NCBI GenBank assembly: GCA_961205875.1
Contig: OY540814.1
Span: forward strand, 10,770,993-10,834,992
Source of the DNA: Sialis fuliginosa
Lineage: Eukaryota; Arthropoda; Insecta; Megaloptera; Sialidae
Length of the DNA stretch: 64,000 nt
Direction of reading: 5' to 3'
Shown here: positions 1-12,152 of the stretch, piece by piece
How positions within the stretch are numbered: position 1 is the first letter of the stretch
How the letters are laid out: every line of letters starts with the position of its first letter
Notes under the pieces: model-generated
Databases searched by the model: none
Seen by the model: only the letters and a program-made list of their open reading frames with translations
Told to the model about the DNA's origin: nothing
Program-made: the position numbers and the translations under genes

Positions 1-153
1 GTAATCATAATCAAGTGTCCATCACTGGGTGCCCATTACAGGAGTTTAGTAATTAAATTGTTTTAATAAAGAAAAAATTACAAAAAAAAGAAAATAAATC
101 CCAAAAACCCGTATAAATTGTTCTTAACGTGACCAAGACTGGTGCCAGTACCT
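1..153. repeat. Truncated copy of a TIR repeat family (right end only)
   Basis: The stretch ends in GGTGCCAGTACCT and contains the phrase GTCCATCACTGGGTG. Both recur in the complete element at 15086-15609, which has GTTCATCACTGGGTG inside and a matching AGTACCT end. The left part of this copy lies outside the window. Confidence 0.5.
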
Positions 154-2461
154 TGTTGATAAATATTTTTAAATAGATAAATTTAAAAAATTGTCATATT
201 GTATATTTTACATACCACCTCTCTGTCAGTTTGGACTTATTAATGACAAATGTAAAGTCCACATTATCTTTTCATTTTTTTAGAGAAATTCAGAAAATAA
301 AATGTATTTCATATTTCAAAAAAATACTTAACCTTACTGCCATCTTTTTACTTCAGAAATATTACTTTAAATTGTTAAATTTAAATAAAATTGATATATT
401 TAATAAAAATGTTTGACGTTTAATTTATTAAAACGAATATGACATTGTATACATATGTAAAAGGTTGTGCAAAAACGGAAGTAACGTTAAATATCTTATT
501 AAAAGCAACACGAAAAAATCCTGCAAAAAACACACAAAATTCTAAAATAAAAATTCTTATTGATTTTTTTATTATCATCATATTTTATAAATACTGACTC
601 AAAATGAATTTTATAAGTAACAGTACATTCACATTTATAGATACGGCATTTAAAATATATATTTAATTTAATGCCACCGTTTTATAATATAATACGCCAT
701 TGCAAAATTTTATGATTTTCATTCCTGCACTGGCAAGGATGAGATAAAAACACTTTTATTATTGATTTGAACGTATAAACTCATTACAGTTCATCAGTAA
801 TTCATTGGTAACTGTAAAAGGGCTAATATATATATTTTACGATCAGCACTTAATATCAACATTAAAGATCATCCCTTTTGTTAGCATTCAGGTATAACCA
901 ATCACATCTGATCCCGATTGAATGAATAGCGGGTCCTTTACGCATATAAACACGGTGATTATGGATCCAGGCACCATAGGGAAATATCAAGAAGCGACAA
1001 ACCAATTACTGTTCTAAAGTTGTAACGACCGTCGTCGCTAGAGGCCCATCGATTCCCATACACAGCTAGCGTCTAGGCACTTGCTAGACACTACATAATA
1101 TGTAGAATTGTAGTTTTCGTTGCTACTTTTAAAATCCGAAAAACATTAAAATACAGGGATGACAAAGATAAGCGTAAGATAAGCATGAAGATTTCTTAAA
1201 CGGTAAGAGATACAGAATTGGTTAAATGAAATGAATTATTTGTAAGGTGTTACTTCATCAAAAAATATTACTAATTCTATGTGGGTTTAGGCGGTATATC
1301 CAAAAATCTGAAAATTCGAAATTTATTTATTTTATTTTCAAAAAAACTAAGAACATTTTTTTTGTAAAAGTTTACATGCAAATTTGTGAAATTATTTGCA
1401 TGAAAAGTATTTTTTATAAAATAAAATACATTAATAATAAACAATTTTCCCTTGATAAGAAACATACTTTTATAAGTATTGTAACTTTTCTTCTACCTTC
1501 TTATGTTCCATACTGTGTATGTCCACTTATTTTACTAATTATAAGAAAAAAATGTTGGTAAACACTGATATATACCGTATACCTACCCATTTTTAATAAT
1601 TAAACAGAATATACACTAAAAAATATAATAAAATAATATTTTTTTTGTATTACACCCTAATTAAAAAATCCAAACTTTAACAAAACATATTTTTTCTAAT
1701 AACCAAACTATTGTGTTTTTTAAACGTAACGAGCACAAATCCTCTCTTAATTAAACAAGCTAGCGTATATGCAAGAACAATAGACCTTGTACGTGGAGGC
1801 GATATGTCACACGCAGAAACTCGTCAGCAAAGTGAATTTGAATAACGACGTTCAGAGTCACATGTACAGATCAGAACATAGATAAAACACATTTCACTTT
1901 AACGACAAAATTTCTAATTACTTACAACATATTACATTTATTTGTTTGACTCTAATGTTTAAATTAAATGTGTATTCAAACGCTAGCTCGTTTCGATATT
2001 GTTTAATATATGTGTGCGATGATAAATGTTATTTAGTTTAACAACAATGCGACTTTTATTAATTTACTAATGTGTATATAAATAAACATTTATGTATAAC
2101 GTCGCCACCGCGTTGGAAGTGATAATTTTAGTGGGATTTCTAAGGGTATATAACCTGTAATAAGCTTAATGCAGCAACTGCGAAGAGAATCCGGTGGAAA
2201 AATATTATTATATTTTCATGATCGGAGTATTAGAAAAATCTATACATAAGTTTTATTTAACTATCAAGTAAGTTGTTTTTATTCCATACATATATATAAG
2301 TATGAATTATTTAGGTAAGTATTACTACAATACATACTTTATGTATATCTGTGTAGATAAACAGGTAAAATAAAACTAATTAGGTAATGGGACCTATGTA
2401 AATAAATAGATATCAATTCAATAAGTCAGCAAATATGCGTATTATACCTGTATGGCTAGAT
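154..2461. other. AT-rich stretch with no recognised gene
   Basis: I found no supported coding exon here on either strand. Less AT-rich patches at about 890-1090, 1770-1870 and 2100-2190 stand out from the background but gave no recognisable protein or RNA. They could be regulatory DNA or old repeat remnants. Confidence 0.5.
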
Positions 2462-3326
2462 CAGGGCTGGCCAACCCGCAGCCCGCGACGCTCTTATGTG
2501 CGGCCCGCAGCCACATAGGAACAAATTATGTTTTTATAATGTTTATTTTAATTATCAAGTGTTTCACAATGACTGAAGTTAGTTTTAATTTCCCGTTGTT
2601 TTCTTTAAAATATTGTTATATTTATGTGACTTAACTACTCATTTTAATTGATAAATTAGAATTTTAAGTATTTTTGTGAATAAATAAAACCATTATTTAT
2701 TAGTATTTTAAATACTTGAAACAATACAGATATATTTTGTTGTTGGTTAAACATTTTTTTAAATTTACTATGGTTGAACACTTGATTGTTTTTTCCGTCG
2801 GATCGAATGAGACAAATTACAACCCTTTATCTGTGACGGGGCAAAATATTGAGGTTTTTTCATTATTTATTAAGTATAATATTTCGGTTTCTATGCGAGG
2901 TAGTGGATAATTTTTTCTCCTGCACTTATGTAGGTTTTTTCTCACCTGCACCGGATCGAATAAGATCAATTACAACATTTCATCTGTGAAAATTAGCTTT
3001 ACATTTTTTATGCTGATACATTTAAGAGTTTTGGGATGGGGGCTAAAAGTCATTATATTACAAAATTGATTACATAAGCTATCTATTAACTTTTCATTTA
3101 TTGCTCTATGATTATTAGTTCCGGAGAAAAGCTTTCAAAGTGTGACATATTTTCATTACAATCGTGTTTCCGAGCTTATTCTCTAATATTGCCAGGGAAG
3201 ACGTAGTTCTAAAATCAGAACTGGAAAATTAAAATTTTTTTACAAAATATTTTATTTATGTGCGACTCTCGGAAAATTTTAGGTCGTCAATGCGGCCTGC
3301 AGTGCAATTTGGGTTGGCCAGGCCTG
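2462..3326. mobile_element. Non-autonomous hAT-like element (865 bp)
   Basis: The ends are imperfect inverted repeats: CAGGGCTGGCCAACCC at the left and, read on the other strand, CAGGCCTGGCCAACCC at the right. The flanking 8-mers GGCTAGAT and GATTAGAT agree at 6 of 8 positions, as expected for an aged hAT target duplication. No transposase reading frame is visible. Confidence 0.75.
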
Positions 3327-3331
3327 GATTA

Positions 3332-5402
3332 GATAAACAGTTATATTATAAAATTAAATCGAATATATGTATTAAAACAAGGGTGTATCAATTTTTATGC
3401 CCATTTGAATTCAGAATGCCTTAATACAATTTGATAGCCTGTAAAAAAAAATATTTGTCGGAATGGCTTTAGAAAAAATATTGAAATTTAAAAGGTACAC
3501 GTGGCGCCATCTAGCGGGAAAGCTTGAACTATCAAAAACTTGTTAGTTCAAGCTGTTTTTACTAGATGGCATTGCATATACCTTTTAAATGCCAATATTT
3601 TTTCAGAAGCCATTTCGACTGAGTCATTTTTTCTTACAAGTTTGAGACGCTATATCAAAAAAAAATCTATTTTCAAATAATTAGATACGTTATCGTATAT
3701 AAAGGAATACGCTGATTCGACTTTTCGTATCAGTTTCAAAATTTGTCGATAGGTTCAAAAGTTACAGACAATTTACGAAGAAAAATTGATAAAAAACGGT
3801 CCGAGCGCAACTTTTTATCAATATTTTTAGAATCACTATGCTGATATTGATATACATACGATAGCGTGCTTAACTCGACAAAAAAAATTATTCTGATGAT
3901 GTTACATTACACCTCCACCATATAAACAAATATACATAATAAAATATTTTTTGATTTTTTTGTATTACTTACTCAAAAATATCATATATATATCGTCATA
4001 TTACATCATCAAATTATTTTTTTGTCGAGTTAGGTTCGCTATCGTATGTATAACAGCGCACTTATTCCAAAAATGTTGATAAAAAGTTGCGCTCGGATCG
4101 TTATTATATTTTTTTATCAATTTTTCGTCGTAAATTTTTGAACCTTTCGAAAAATTTCAAAACTGATACGAAAAGTCGAATCAGCGTATCCCTTTACATA
4201 CAATAACGTGTCTAATTATTTGAAAATTGAAAAAAGTTGGCCAAAATTTTTGTCGAGTTAGAGACGCTTTCGTATGTATTAGGGCAACCTAATTCCAAAT
4301 ATGCCCATAAAAAGTTGCGCTTGGATCGAGAACACAACATCAAGTTTTGTCTTAAAAAATTTCTTGAAAATTTGAACCAGTAATTGTATTTAAAATCTGA
4401 CAACATTTATAATATCAGCGTGTGTGCATTTTTACATACGATGGGGTGTATATTACTCTCAAATTCTAAAAAGGTGTATTTTCCAATACAAAAATTAATG
4501 CACTCTTATCGTATTTGAAAGTAATAGACCTGCTATCGTTTGTAAGAAATCCCACTGATGACATATATTATACTAGATTTAAAATTCTTTCACTTGCTCA
4601 AAATTTCAAGCAATTTTTTGTAACAAAAGTTAATAAATAAGAGTTTTATTGGTCAGAACGAATCATTTTAAACGCATTTTTGGATTCAGGCTGCCCTAAT
4701 ACATACGATAATAAAAAAAAAGACAATAGGAATACATATTCGTGGTAACGCCAATTCCCGCGCCAACGCTGATTGGTCGAGGATCTATACACAACTTGGT
4801 GGAAGCCCCTCTCGACTTATAATAAACGCGACTTTCTTGTGTCAAACGATTCAGAAGGCTTAGTAGTTTCTGAAAAAAATTTGGCATTTAAAAGGTATAT
4901 GTGGCGCCATCTAGCAAAAACAGCTTGAACTAACAAGTTTTTGACAGTTCAAGCTTTTCCCGCTAGATGGCGCAACGTGTACCTTTTATATTTCAATATT
5001 TTTTCAGAAGCCATTCCGACTAAATTATTTTTTTACAGGCTAGAGATGCTATCGTATGCAGCGGCGGATTTACGTTTAGTGCCGCCCTGGGCAAAAAAAA
5101 AATTGCCGCCCCTCCATCAAGGGAAAATATAATCTATTTTTTATATGAACTTTCTGGGCCACATATCATAAACCCAATTATTATGTATTAATGTATTATG
5201 TTTTAAACTAAAAAGTTGTATTCCCCCAGAATCTGCCACCCCCTAAAATTGTGCCGCCCTGGGCAGTAGCCCATGTTGCCCATGCCTAAATCCGTCACTG
5301 ATCGTATGTATTATCAGGGCAATTCAAATGCACATAAAAATTGATACACCCTTGTAATATATTCGATTTAATTTTTAAAATTTTAATATAATAACTGTTT
5401 AT
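3332..5402. mobile_element. Large nested foldback element
   Basis: The two ends are reverse complements: the GGGTGTATCAA block at 3381-3391 matches 5341-5351, flanked by matching AACAGTTAT and ATTAAATCGAATATAT. Further in, a block with GGCGCCATCTAGCGGGAAAG (3503-3522) pairs with one near 4945-4970. A separate inner inverted repeat pairs about 3660-3900 with 4005-4235, around a centre near 3948. The right side carries about 0.6 kb of extra related sequence (4240-4870) and a younger hAT insertion. No protein is encoded. Confidence 0.75.
5059..5300. mobile_element. hAT-like MITE (242 bp) with perfect 8-bp target duplication
   Basis: The element starts CAGCGGCGGATTTACG and ends TAAATCCGTCACTG, an imperfect terminal inverted repeat. 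Blocks of GCCGCCCTGGGCA appear near both ends. It is flanked on both sides by ATCGTATG (5051-5058 and 5301-5308). It interrupts the right arm of the foldback element, so it is younger than that element. Confidence 0.9.
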
Positions 5403-5404
5403 GA

Positions 5405-5895
5405 TATTAAGGTAAATTCGGACAAAATAATATTCAATTAAAATAAAAATTTCGACATTTAACCCCTAATAGCGTAAGAGGGCGACGAGGGTAGGTTCTT
5501 GATATTATGTTCATCTGCAAAGCTGATTTAGTTATAAAGGTGAATTCGGGCAAAATAGTCTTCAATAAAAATAAAAATGTCTACATTCAACCCCTAATAG
5601 CGGAGGTAGACAGAATGTGGGTTTTTGCAATTTTTAGATCCGAGATATTTACGATTTTGTATAGGTACCTAATGAATAAAAAAAAATAAAGAATAATTAA
5701 ATATTTTATCCCCTGTCACGTATGGAGTGTTGTAATTAGTTTTATTCGATCCAGCGGGAAAAAATATTTCGGGATAGGGAGTTTTAGGGGGAAAATCAAA
5801 ATTTAAAATATTATATTAATTATATTTTATTCTTTAAAAATATTATTTTTGCTGCCAACAAAAAAAATTATACAACGCGGGCAGGTCCGCTAGTA
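5405..5895 (-). repeat. Repeat remnant with two partial direct copies and an RTE-like tail
   Basis: Two related segments about 130 bp apart share AAATTCGG/AATTCGGGCAAAATA followed by the phrase CAACCCCTAATAGCG (or close variant). The stretch ends in GCGGGCAGGTCCGCTAGT. Read on the minus strand this starts ACTAGCGGACCTGCCCGC, which resembles the tail common in insect RTE-type repeats. The family assignment is an inference. Confidence 0.45.
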
Positions 5896-6052
5896 TAATA
5901 TAAAAATTATAAGACATCCTATGACAGTAAATTTTACACATCGAGAAATAACATAGTAATTTACAAATTACACCAATGTATAAGAAATGTATCATAGTAT
6001 GTACTATTTATCAATAACAAAAACATAATAATTCACCATAGCATTTTAAAAT

Positions 6053-7264
6053 TTAGTAATAAAATTTATGTGGGTACACATTTCCATGATGTCCGTGATG
6101 GATTCCATGATGTCCGTGATGGATTCCATGGCTTCCATGGCTTCCATGGCTTCCATGGTGATGAGTTCCTTGATGTTCATGGCTAACATGATGGTGTTCA
6201 TGGCCAATGTGATGGTGACTTCCTCCATGGTGACCAATATGTTCAGCTCCATGATATTCTCTCCTGTATGAACCATCATCGTATCCATAAATAATTGGTG
6301 AAACAGGTAAAATTCGTTCCAAATGATGTTCAGCACGGTATGATCCATCATCATAGAATGGCGCAACTTTCACTGCACCGACTTCTTCGCCTTTGTATTC
6401 AGCGCCAACATGATGTTCTGCGCGATATGAACCATCATCGTCGCTTAAAACTTCAGATACACGTTCTACTCCATGGATAGCTTCTTCGTGGGCTTTTTTA
6501 TGTTCAATACGAGCCACAGCAACTTCTGGAGTGTACAATGCACCATCTACACGAACCAGAGAATCGGGATGGACGGGTGAAACGTGAGAGACCACTGAAG
6601 CATGTCCTATTTCAGCAGCTTTGATTGCTGCAAAATGCTCATCGCGAGCTTTCTTTACTTCTGGGGTATATACGACAGGTTTTAAATCATGGAAAATTGG
6701 TTCCACAAGCCCGGCTTCGGCAGCTTTAACTAAAGCAATATGTTCACTCTTGGCTTTGGCCACTTCTGGTGTGTCTTCAACTGGTTTAACAGCTACGGGT
6801 AAGTGTGATCCCCAAACTCTGAAACCACCATCGTCAGCAATGTATTCGGTTTTTTTGACGATTCCATCAGCGTCGACATATGAGTAACCTCCTGTGACTC
6901 CTCCAATGGTTTTTACTTCGTGTTTTGACGAAAGTGGAGAAGAATAACCATAAACATAATTGCCCAAGATATCTTGTGTGTGGTAAAGTTTTTGAATCGG
7001 AACGTAGTCATGAGTGATGTATGGAAAGACACCTGGGTAAACATAGTGACTTGGACGAGCCAAGCACATAGCTACAAGAGTACTTATAATCACCTGTAAA
7101 ATAAATTAAAATTATTAAATACATGTAGAAAATATATAAAAAATAAATTAAATTGATTGTCAAAAAATAAAAAATAAAAATTACTATTTATTCTTTTAAA
7201 ATAAATTTTTTTAAGTTTGTATTTTTTAAATGATATAACATTGAATACTTACAAAAGTTTTCAT
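6053..7264 (-). CDS. Secreted cuticular protein with R&R-type chitin-binding domain and His/Gly-rich tail (350 aa)
   Basis: Structural protein of the exoskeleton. There are two coding exons: 7253-7264 (12 nt, Met-Lys-Thr-Phe) and 6053-7093, with donor GTAAGTA and acceptor TTTTACAG, phase 0. A very short first exon splitting the signal peptide is usual for insect cuticle genes. Residues 1-16 are a signal peptide ending LVAMCLA. Residues about 45-104 form the chitin-binding region, with YSYVDADG, a KKTEYIADDGGF core and the end GSHLPV. Three copies of the cuticle 18-residue motif follow (TPEVAKAKSEH, TPEVKKARDEH, TPEVAVARIEH). Next come three DDGSYR repeats, and a tail of about 60 residues that is mostly His, Gly and Ser and ends PHKFYY. 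The tail is encoded by short tandem DNA repeats at about 6085-6160. The family is certain. The exact RR subclass is not resolved. Confidence 0.93.
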
Positions 7265-7290
7265 GTTTGTAGATTAATGAACAAACATTG

Positions 7291-7325
7291 ACTGTGACAA
7301 TCGAAGTAAATCCGTCGATATTTAT
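7291..7325 (-). promoter_or_regulatory. Probable core promoter of the cuticle gene
   Basis: On the minus strand ATAAATAT (7318-7325) sits about 25-30 bp before an initiator-like TCACAGT (7291-7297). The start codon follows about 30 bp further on. The spacing fits a TATA plus initiator promoter, which is common in cuticle genes. Confidence 0.55.
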
Positions 7326-9292
7326 TGTAAATTTTATGTCTAATGGCAATATAAACTACATTCCATTTAATAATTTGTTTACACATTTACCTATTTTAAA
7401 TTACACAAATTTTCCATAGATATACCGCTTTGTATACACATTACATTTCTTATGATATATAAAATAAGTACACATTATTAATTTATCATATTTTGAATCG
7501 AATCATCAACAATAAAAGAAGATACATAATTAACAATAATATTTCTAATTTTTAATACCATTACTGTAATAGAAATAGATTAATTTATTTTATTTGTAAA
7601 ATACTTATAACTGAATACTACATATGTACAGTGCCATCTCATAACAAAACGTTCAACTAGGAAAAACAGTTTTCCTTGTTCTTCTTCATTCCAAAATATA
7701 GATTGCTGATATTATAAACATTAAATTTCAATAAAAATTTTAAATTAATAATTATTTAGTAAAAAAAGTATGTGACATTTTTCACTACATAAACCTAAGT
7801 TAAAAATCATTAAATTTTATAAATTATACATGTAGAAGAGTAGTGACACCTAGTGGTAAAAGATTAAACTATGAAAAACGGTTTTCCACACTTGCTTATT
7901 AAATAATTTTTTCTCTTGAAGATTCCTGTTATTACATAATCGTAGTAAATGTAGTTTACGTCTTTTTTGTTTACTGTAATCAATATAAAGCGTATATGTA
8001 GGTACATAATATATAGATTTATACTATGACATACATCATTATTAAGACGTTTATAAACACAATAGTGCAATTTTATATAGGATTTTGTATCAGCAAGATT
8101 TTCTATCTAAAAAGCACCGACATGTATTTATTTTACATTAACCTTATCTCGCTATAGATCAACAATTGACTCTACTGTTATGGTTAAAAATAGTGTACTG
8201 TGTTATTTAAGTACTCGCCATATCAAAATGTGATGATCATTTCTGAAAATAAACAACATTTTTGTCTCCAATTTCAAAATTTCTACTTGATCTTTCCGAC
8301 AAACACTTTTATTTCCGTGGTTGTCTGTCGATCAGTGTGTCTGTCCCTAAATCCTTATCACACGCACTTGTTGGTTGGGTCTGGTTAGTAGATGGTTCAT
8401 ATAAAACTCATCAAAAAATCGGGTGAAGTGGTATCCTAAAATTTCCTTTTTCAAAATATCTTAAGAATTATTACGTGAAATTGTTAGAAAATCTTTTTTT
8501 TGTAACTTTTGTAGTAAATCATTCCCTTACGAATATATATATATTTCCTTTAAGATTCTGGCTTCCTAAAATTCTAGCCATCTTATTAAAATTGGAAAGC
8601 TTACCTAACGGTAGTTCGTCAGAATATTTTATCGGTATTTTTTTTTAATTCTTTGATAATAATCAACTTTATTGGTGAATTTAGTAAGATGAAGCAATAA
8701 ACAATCACATGGCATCTTTCCCACAAAAAAATATTAACCTATTTTGAATTACCCGAGTATCTACTTAATTTTGGTGTATACGTTATTTAACCAGTTAACT
8801 AAAAAAATAATAATATAATTTATTAAAAATTATTAACATTTTTAAGAGTACACCACTAGTAATGTAACATGTAGATTATACATACAATTTGTAATGTATA
8901 AATATCATTTTTACGAATATTATACATGTCTGTTAATTAAAATTAAAAAATGAGATCATCAAATTAATTAATATTTTTCATTGCTTTTATTATAATTTCC
9001 TGTGTATATTTAATCTAGTTAGTTTTATTAAAACAACTTTTAAAAATTGTTAGCAAAATTAAACTGAAAACATTACTAATTGCCTAGAGATATTTACTTG
9101 TTCCAAGCATTTGATGTATATGTGATAAGAATAACTTTATCAGATAAAAATAATTTATTTTGTAATTACACACATAAGAAATGTAATTTTGATTTATATC
9201 ATTATATTATTAGTATTCATCATTATTATTATATTTAAAATGACTAATTGTATAGGATTGTTAACAATTTGTTTTACTTACTTTATTGCACA
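7326..9292. other. Intergenic AT-rich DNA
   Basis: There is no supported gene. It contains the degenerate repeat at 8208-8560, listed separately. Otherwise I see only simple AT-rich sequence. Confidence 0.5.
8208..8560 (+). repeat. Degenerate copy of an interspersed repeat also at 21.1 and 25.2 kb
   Basis: It shares, in order, the blocks CCAATTTCAAAATTT, ACAAACACTTTT, GTCTGTC, a GGTTGG(G)TCTGG phrase and TTTTTCAAAATATCTTAAGAA with the copies at 21095-21560 and 25184-25650. It is the most diverged of the three and has the same orientation. Confidence 0.6.
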
Positions 9293-9951
9293 CAGAACCG
9301 TAACTAGAGGCTCTGGGGCCCCGTGATTAAGGTACCCCTTTAAAATCTTGTTGAACAATTTTCATGTATGTGACTATTTATAAAAATAAAAAATTGGTCT
9401 AGTGCAAGCTATACTTGCACAATTAGTGTTCCGTACCATCAGTCACATTATTGACAATTTTGAAAAAGTTGTTTCTTAATCGTGAGAAATATTTTTAGTC
9501 GAAAAACTTTGTCTCTAAAACCATTGGTTCAATAATTATAAGGAAATAAGCAATTAAATTGTTTATAACAATTGATCGCGTTGGAATTTTTATTTTTATT
9601 TTTTTGAGCGATCCTTTTGGTTATAAGGGTAGAGGACAGCAATTTTAAGCGTTTTTCCCGAAAATAAATGCATTAAAAAATACATCATATAATATGTATA
9701 TATATTGTTGAATTCATGCTTCAATAAGCTCTCATTTGACACCCTACATGGTGCCATGCAAAAAAAAATCCATCAAACAATTAAATTATATATCTAATTT
9801 TTTGGGTTTTTATTTTTGAAAAATTTTCTCCGTGTTGGAACAGAATGAGTTTGACTCAAAATTTTTTTATCAAATTTCATAAAAAAAATACCCTCCTTGT
9901 TTGGGGGCCCGGGGCACTATCCCTGCTGCCCCGGTGGTATTTACGGCCCTG
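9293..9951. mobile_element. hAT-like MITE (659 bp) with perfect 8-bp target duplication
   Basis: The ends are CAGAACCGTAACTAGAGG and, on the opposite strand, CAGGGCCGTAAATACCACC. Both are followed inward by GGGGCCCC-type blocks. The flanks are identical ATTGCACA 8-mers at 9285-9292 and 9952-9959. There is no transposase frame. Confidence 0.88.
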
Positions 9952-10807
9952 ATTGCACAGCTACTTTCGTATCTAATAAAAAATTTGTAACAATTAATAA
10001 AATTATAAACATTATATAAAGTGCTAATAAGTAAAAGAAAAAAATTATTCAAATTAATAATCCTAGTACCGTTCTATTATAGACTAGTTACGAATCTGCA
10101 CCCAATAAGCCCCGTGTTTTATTATCAGAAACCGCATACACATATACATATGTACATCCAGACACATATATCGTATACATATACTTTGATTATAATACAT
10201 ACTCATATGTATACATATATTTCATCGAACAAAAACATTTACTAGAATATGTAGATGCAAACTTAAATGTCATTCGTTGAACTGTTTTATGTAGTTTTTT
10301 TATGAGAAATACTCTTTCAATAATATAATTAGTATTCAATGTGTTTTTTGCTGAAAAGTAGTATATATTTCGTAGTTTAATTATATTTATGTATATATGT
10401 ACAATACATGTAGTAAATACTGTTTGTTTGGTAAACAATAGACAAATTTGATGTGAAGTATCTAATTATTGTGTGTATACATATTCACAAACACATTTAA
10501 TGCAAGAGACAGTTCGTGTATGTTTGGTAAGATATACATTTTTTATTTAATTCTCGCAGATATTAAGAACACAAAATTAGTATATATAATAATGTTCTAC
10601 AAATGTATAAAAAATTAAAATAATCATTTTGTTTTCTAAATAATTTTGTACATATAACTAACTAAACAATAATGTTTGAGTATCTACCAACATATTATAA
10701 GAATTAAAGAAATATTAAGTAAAATAATAATAATTCTGTTAATTGCTCTAAAGTCTAAAGCGAGTGTTGAACATGTCAACAAAATCCAGAAAAAGGCATT
10801 GTATTAT

Positions 10808-11158
10808 TTAATACTGATCGACTTTATAAAAACAATGATCCAGAAATATTGCTTTCAATTCGCTTTTAAATTTATTTAGGGGTAAATCCTTTAATAACGT
10901 AGGTAAATTGTTATATACTTTAATTATGTAATTATAAGGTCCTTTGTATTCTGTAATCAATGTGGTTGTACTTTGTACGTATGTGGCTTTATTTCTGGTG
11001 CAATAATCATAAGATCGAACATTGTTATTCAAAAATGTGTTTTTTCACAAAGAGTGCACACTCAAAGAGGAAAAAGTTCGCTAAAGTAAGTATATTGAGC
11101 TGTTTAAATAATAGTCGACTGGAATCACGAAGGCCCTTTCCGCCAATTAAATTTTGAA
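10808..11158 (-). pseudogene. Decayed C-terminal part of a non-LTR retrotransposon reverse transcriptase
   Basis: The minus strand encodes two frame-shifted pieces. 11158 to about 11045 reads GKGLRDSSRLLFKQLNILTL followed by a FLFECALFVKKH block. After a one-base shift, 11032-10808 reads SYDYCTRNK, then PYNYIIKVYNNLP and NKFKSELKAI. These match the usual C-terminal order in Jockey/CR1-like LINE reverse transcriptases (LFKxLxILTL, YxTRNK, IKLYNxLP, FKxxLK). It is truncated and frameshifted, so it cannot be functional. A short phrase on the plus strand at 10757-10810 (HVNKIQKKAL) looks like the segment normally just upstream in the same protein, but inverted. Confidence 0.8.
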
Positions 11159-11197
11159 TTTTGAAAAGGTTAGCGATATAATTTTATTCCACTAGAG

Positions 11198-11397
11198 CAA
11201 TGGTTCATAAACTAGAATCCGCTGATTTTTTGTCGGGGGTTCGTGAAACATGTTTGGCACAAATTAAAGTACTTTTACATTTACATATATTTATCAGTGA
11301 TAAATTAGTATTTAACGACCTTCTTTGTTTCCCCTAAAAAATAATTGTTCAAAAGGAAGTCCCTAGGCCCTAGACCATATAAGTTTAAGAACCGCTG
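11198..11397. mobile_element. Short hAT-like MITE (200 bp)
   Basis: The left end is CAATGGTTCATAAACTAG. The right end, on the other strand, is CAGCGGTTCTTAAACTT. The flanks CACTAGAG and CACTTGAG differ at one of 8 positions. Confidence 0.85.
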
Positions 11398-11499
11398 CAC
11401 TTGAGCATGAATCACATTGATTTCTATATACATAATATGATATATAATTAGTATATTAGTAGATGTAAAATATGTATTTGATTATTTTTTAACAGTTGT

Positions 11500-11740
11500 T
11501 TTACTGCCGAGACCTAGATAGATTAACCTAAAAGTGCCAAAAATGACAATTCTGGACATATTTTTGAATATATTTCCAAGTAGGAAATTTTTTCTAAAGT
11601 TTTCGTTCACAATAGCAAATATAAAACTTTCTTTCCTCTTTTAGTTTTCACTATACGATTTTTTGTAATTTATAGTTCCAAAGTACTATGTTATTATAAT
11701 TATTCAATAAAAAAAATTTCGAGCACTGAATGGGTCATAA
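11500..11740. repeat. Fragment related to the TIR element at 16865-17440
   Basis: It shares ATTAACCTAAAAGTGC, AAATTTTTTCTAAA, TCTTTCxTCTTTAG and CTATACGATTTTTTGTAA-type blocks, in the same order, with 16985-17135. The terminal repeats are not present. Confidence 0.55.
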
Positions 11741-11914
11741 TCATTACGTATATATTTATATCTACCTATACATTCTACATATCAAATAATTGATAAAGTC
11801 AATTAAATTACAGAAATAAAATATTTATAAATATGTCATAAATGTATTATTGATACCTTTCATTAGCATTTGAGTTATTTTAAACTTCATTCAATTTTCT
11901 TTTATTAATAAACT

Positions 11915-12152
11915 AGTAGCACGTTGGACCCGGTGTTGCCCGGGGATATTAATTCAATTAAACATAAATTATCAATATTTAAAGATTTTTTTCGTCTTTT
12001 GATATTAAATTTTAGGTTTTCATAAAATACTAATAACTACGTACATGCACAGAAAAATTATCTAACTGTGACAACCACATTGAAATCGGATCAGTAATTC
12101 CCGAGTCATAAGCCTCATACAAACGAACATTCATTTTTATATATAGAGATAA
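11915..12152 (+). repeat. RTE-like repeat tail
   Basis: It begins ACTAGTAGCACGTTGGACCC. Near its end it has AAATCGGATCAGTAATTCCC followed by AAACGAACATTCATTTT. This layout (ACTAG...CCCGG start, then a TCGGATCAG phrase before an A/T tail) resembles other RTE-type tails in the window, for example 49337-49515. Confidence 0.5.

Noticed and set aside
1247-1561. 104-residue frame on the plus strand
   Set aside because: Low-complexity AT-rich translation (Ile/Phe/Lys) with no recognisable motif; expected by chance at this base composition.
6046-6366. Methionine-rich 106-residue frame on the minus strand
   Set aside because: It is another frame of the cuticle gene's repetitive His/Gly tail and looks like no protein family.
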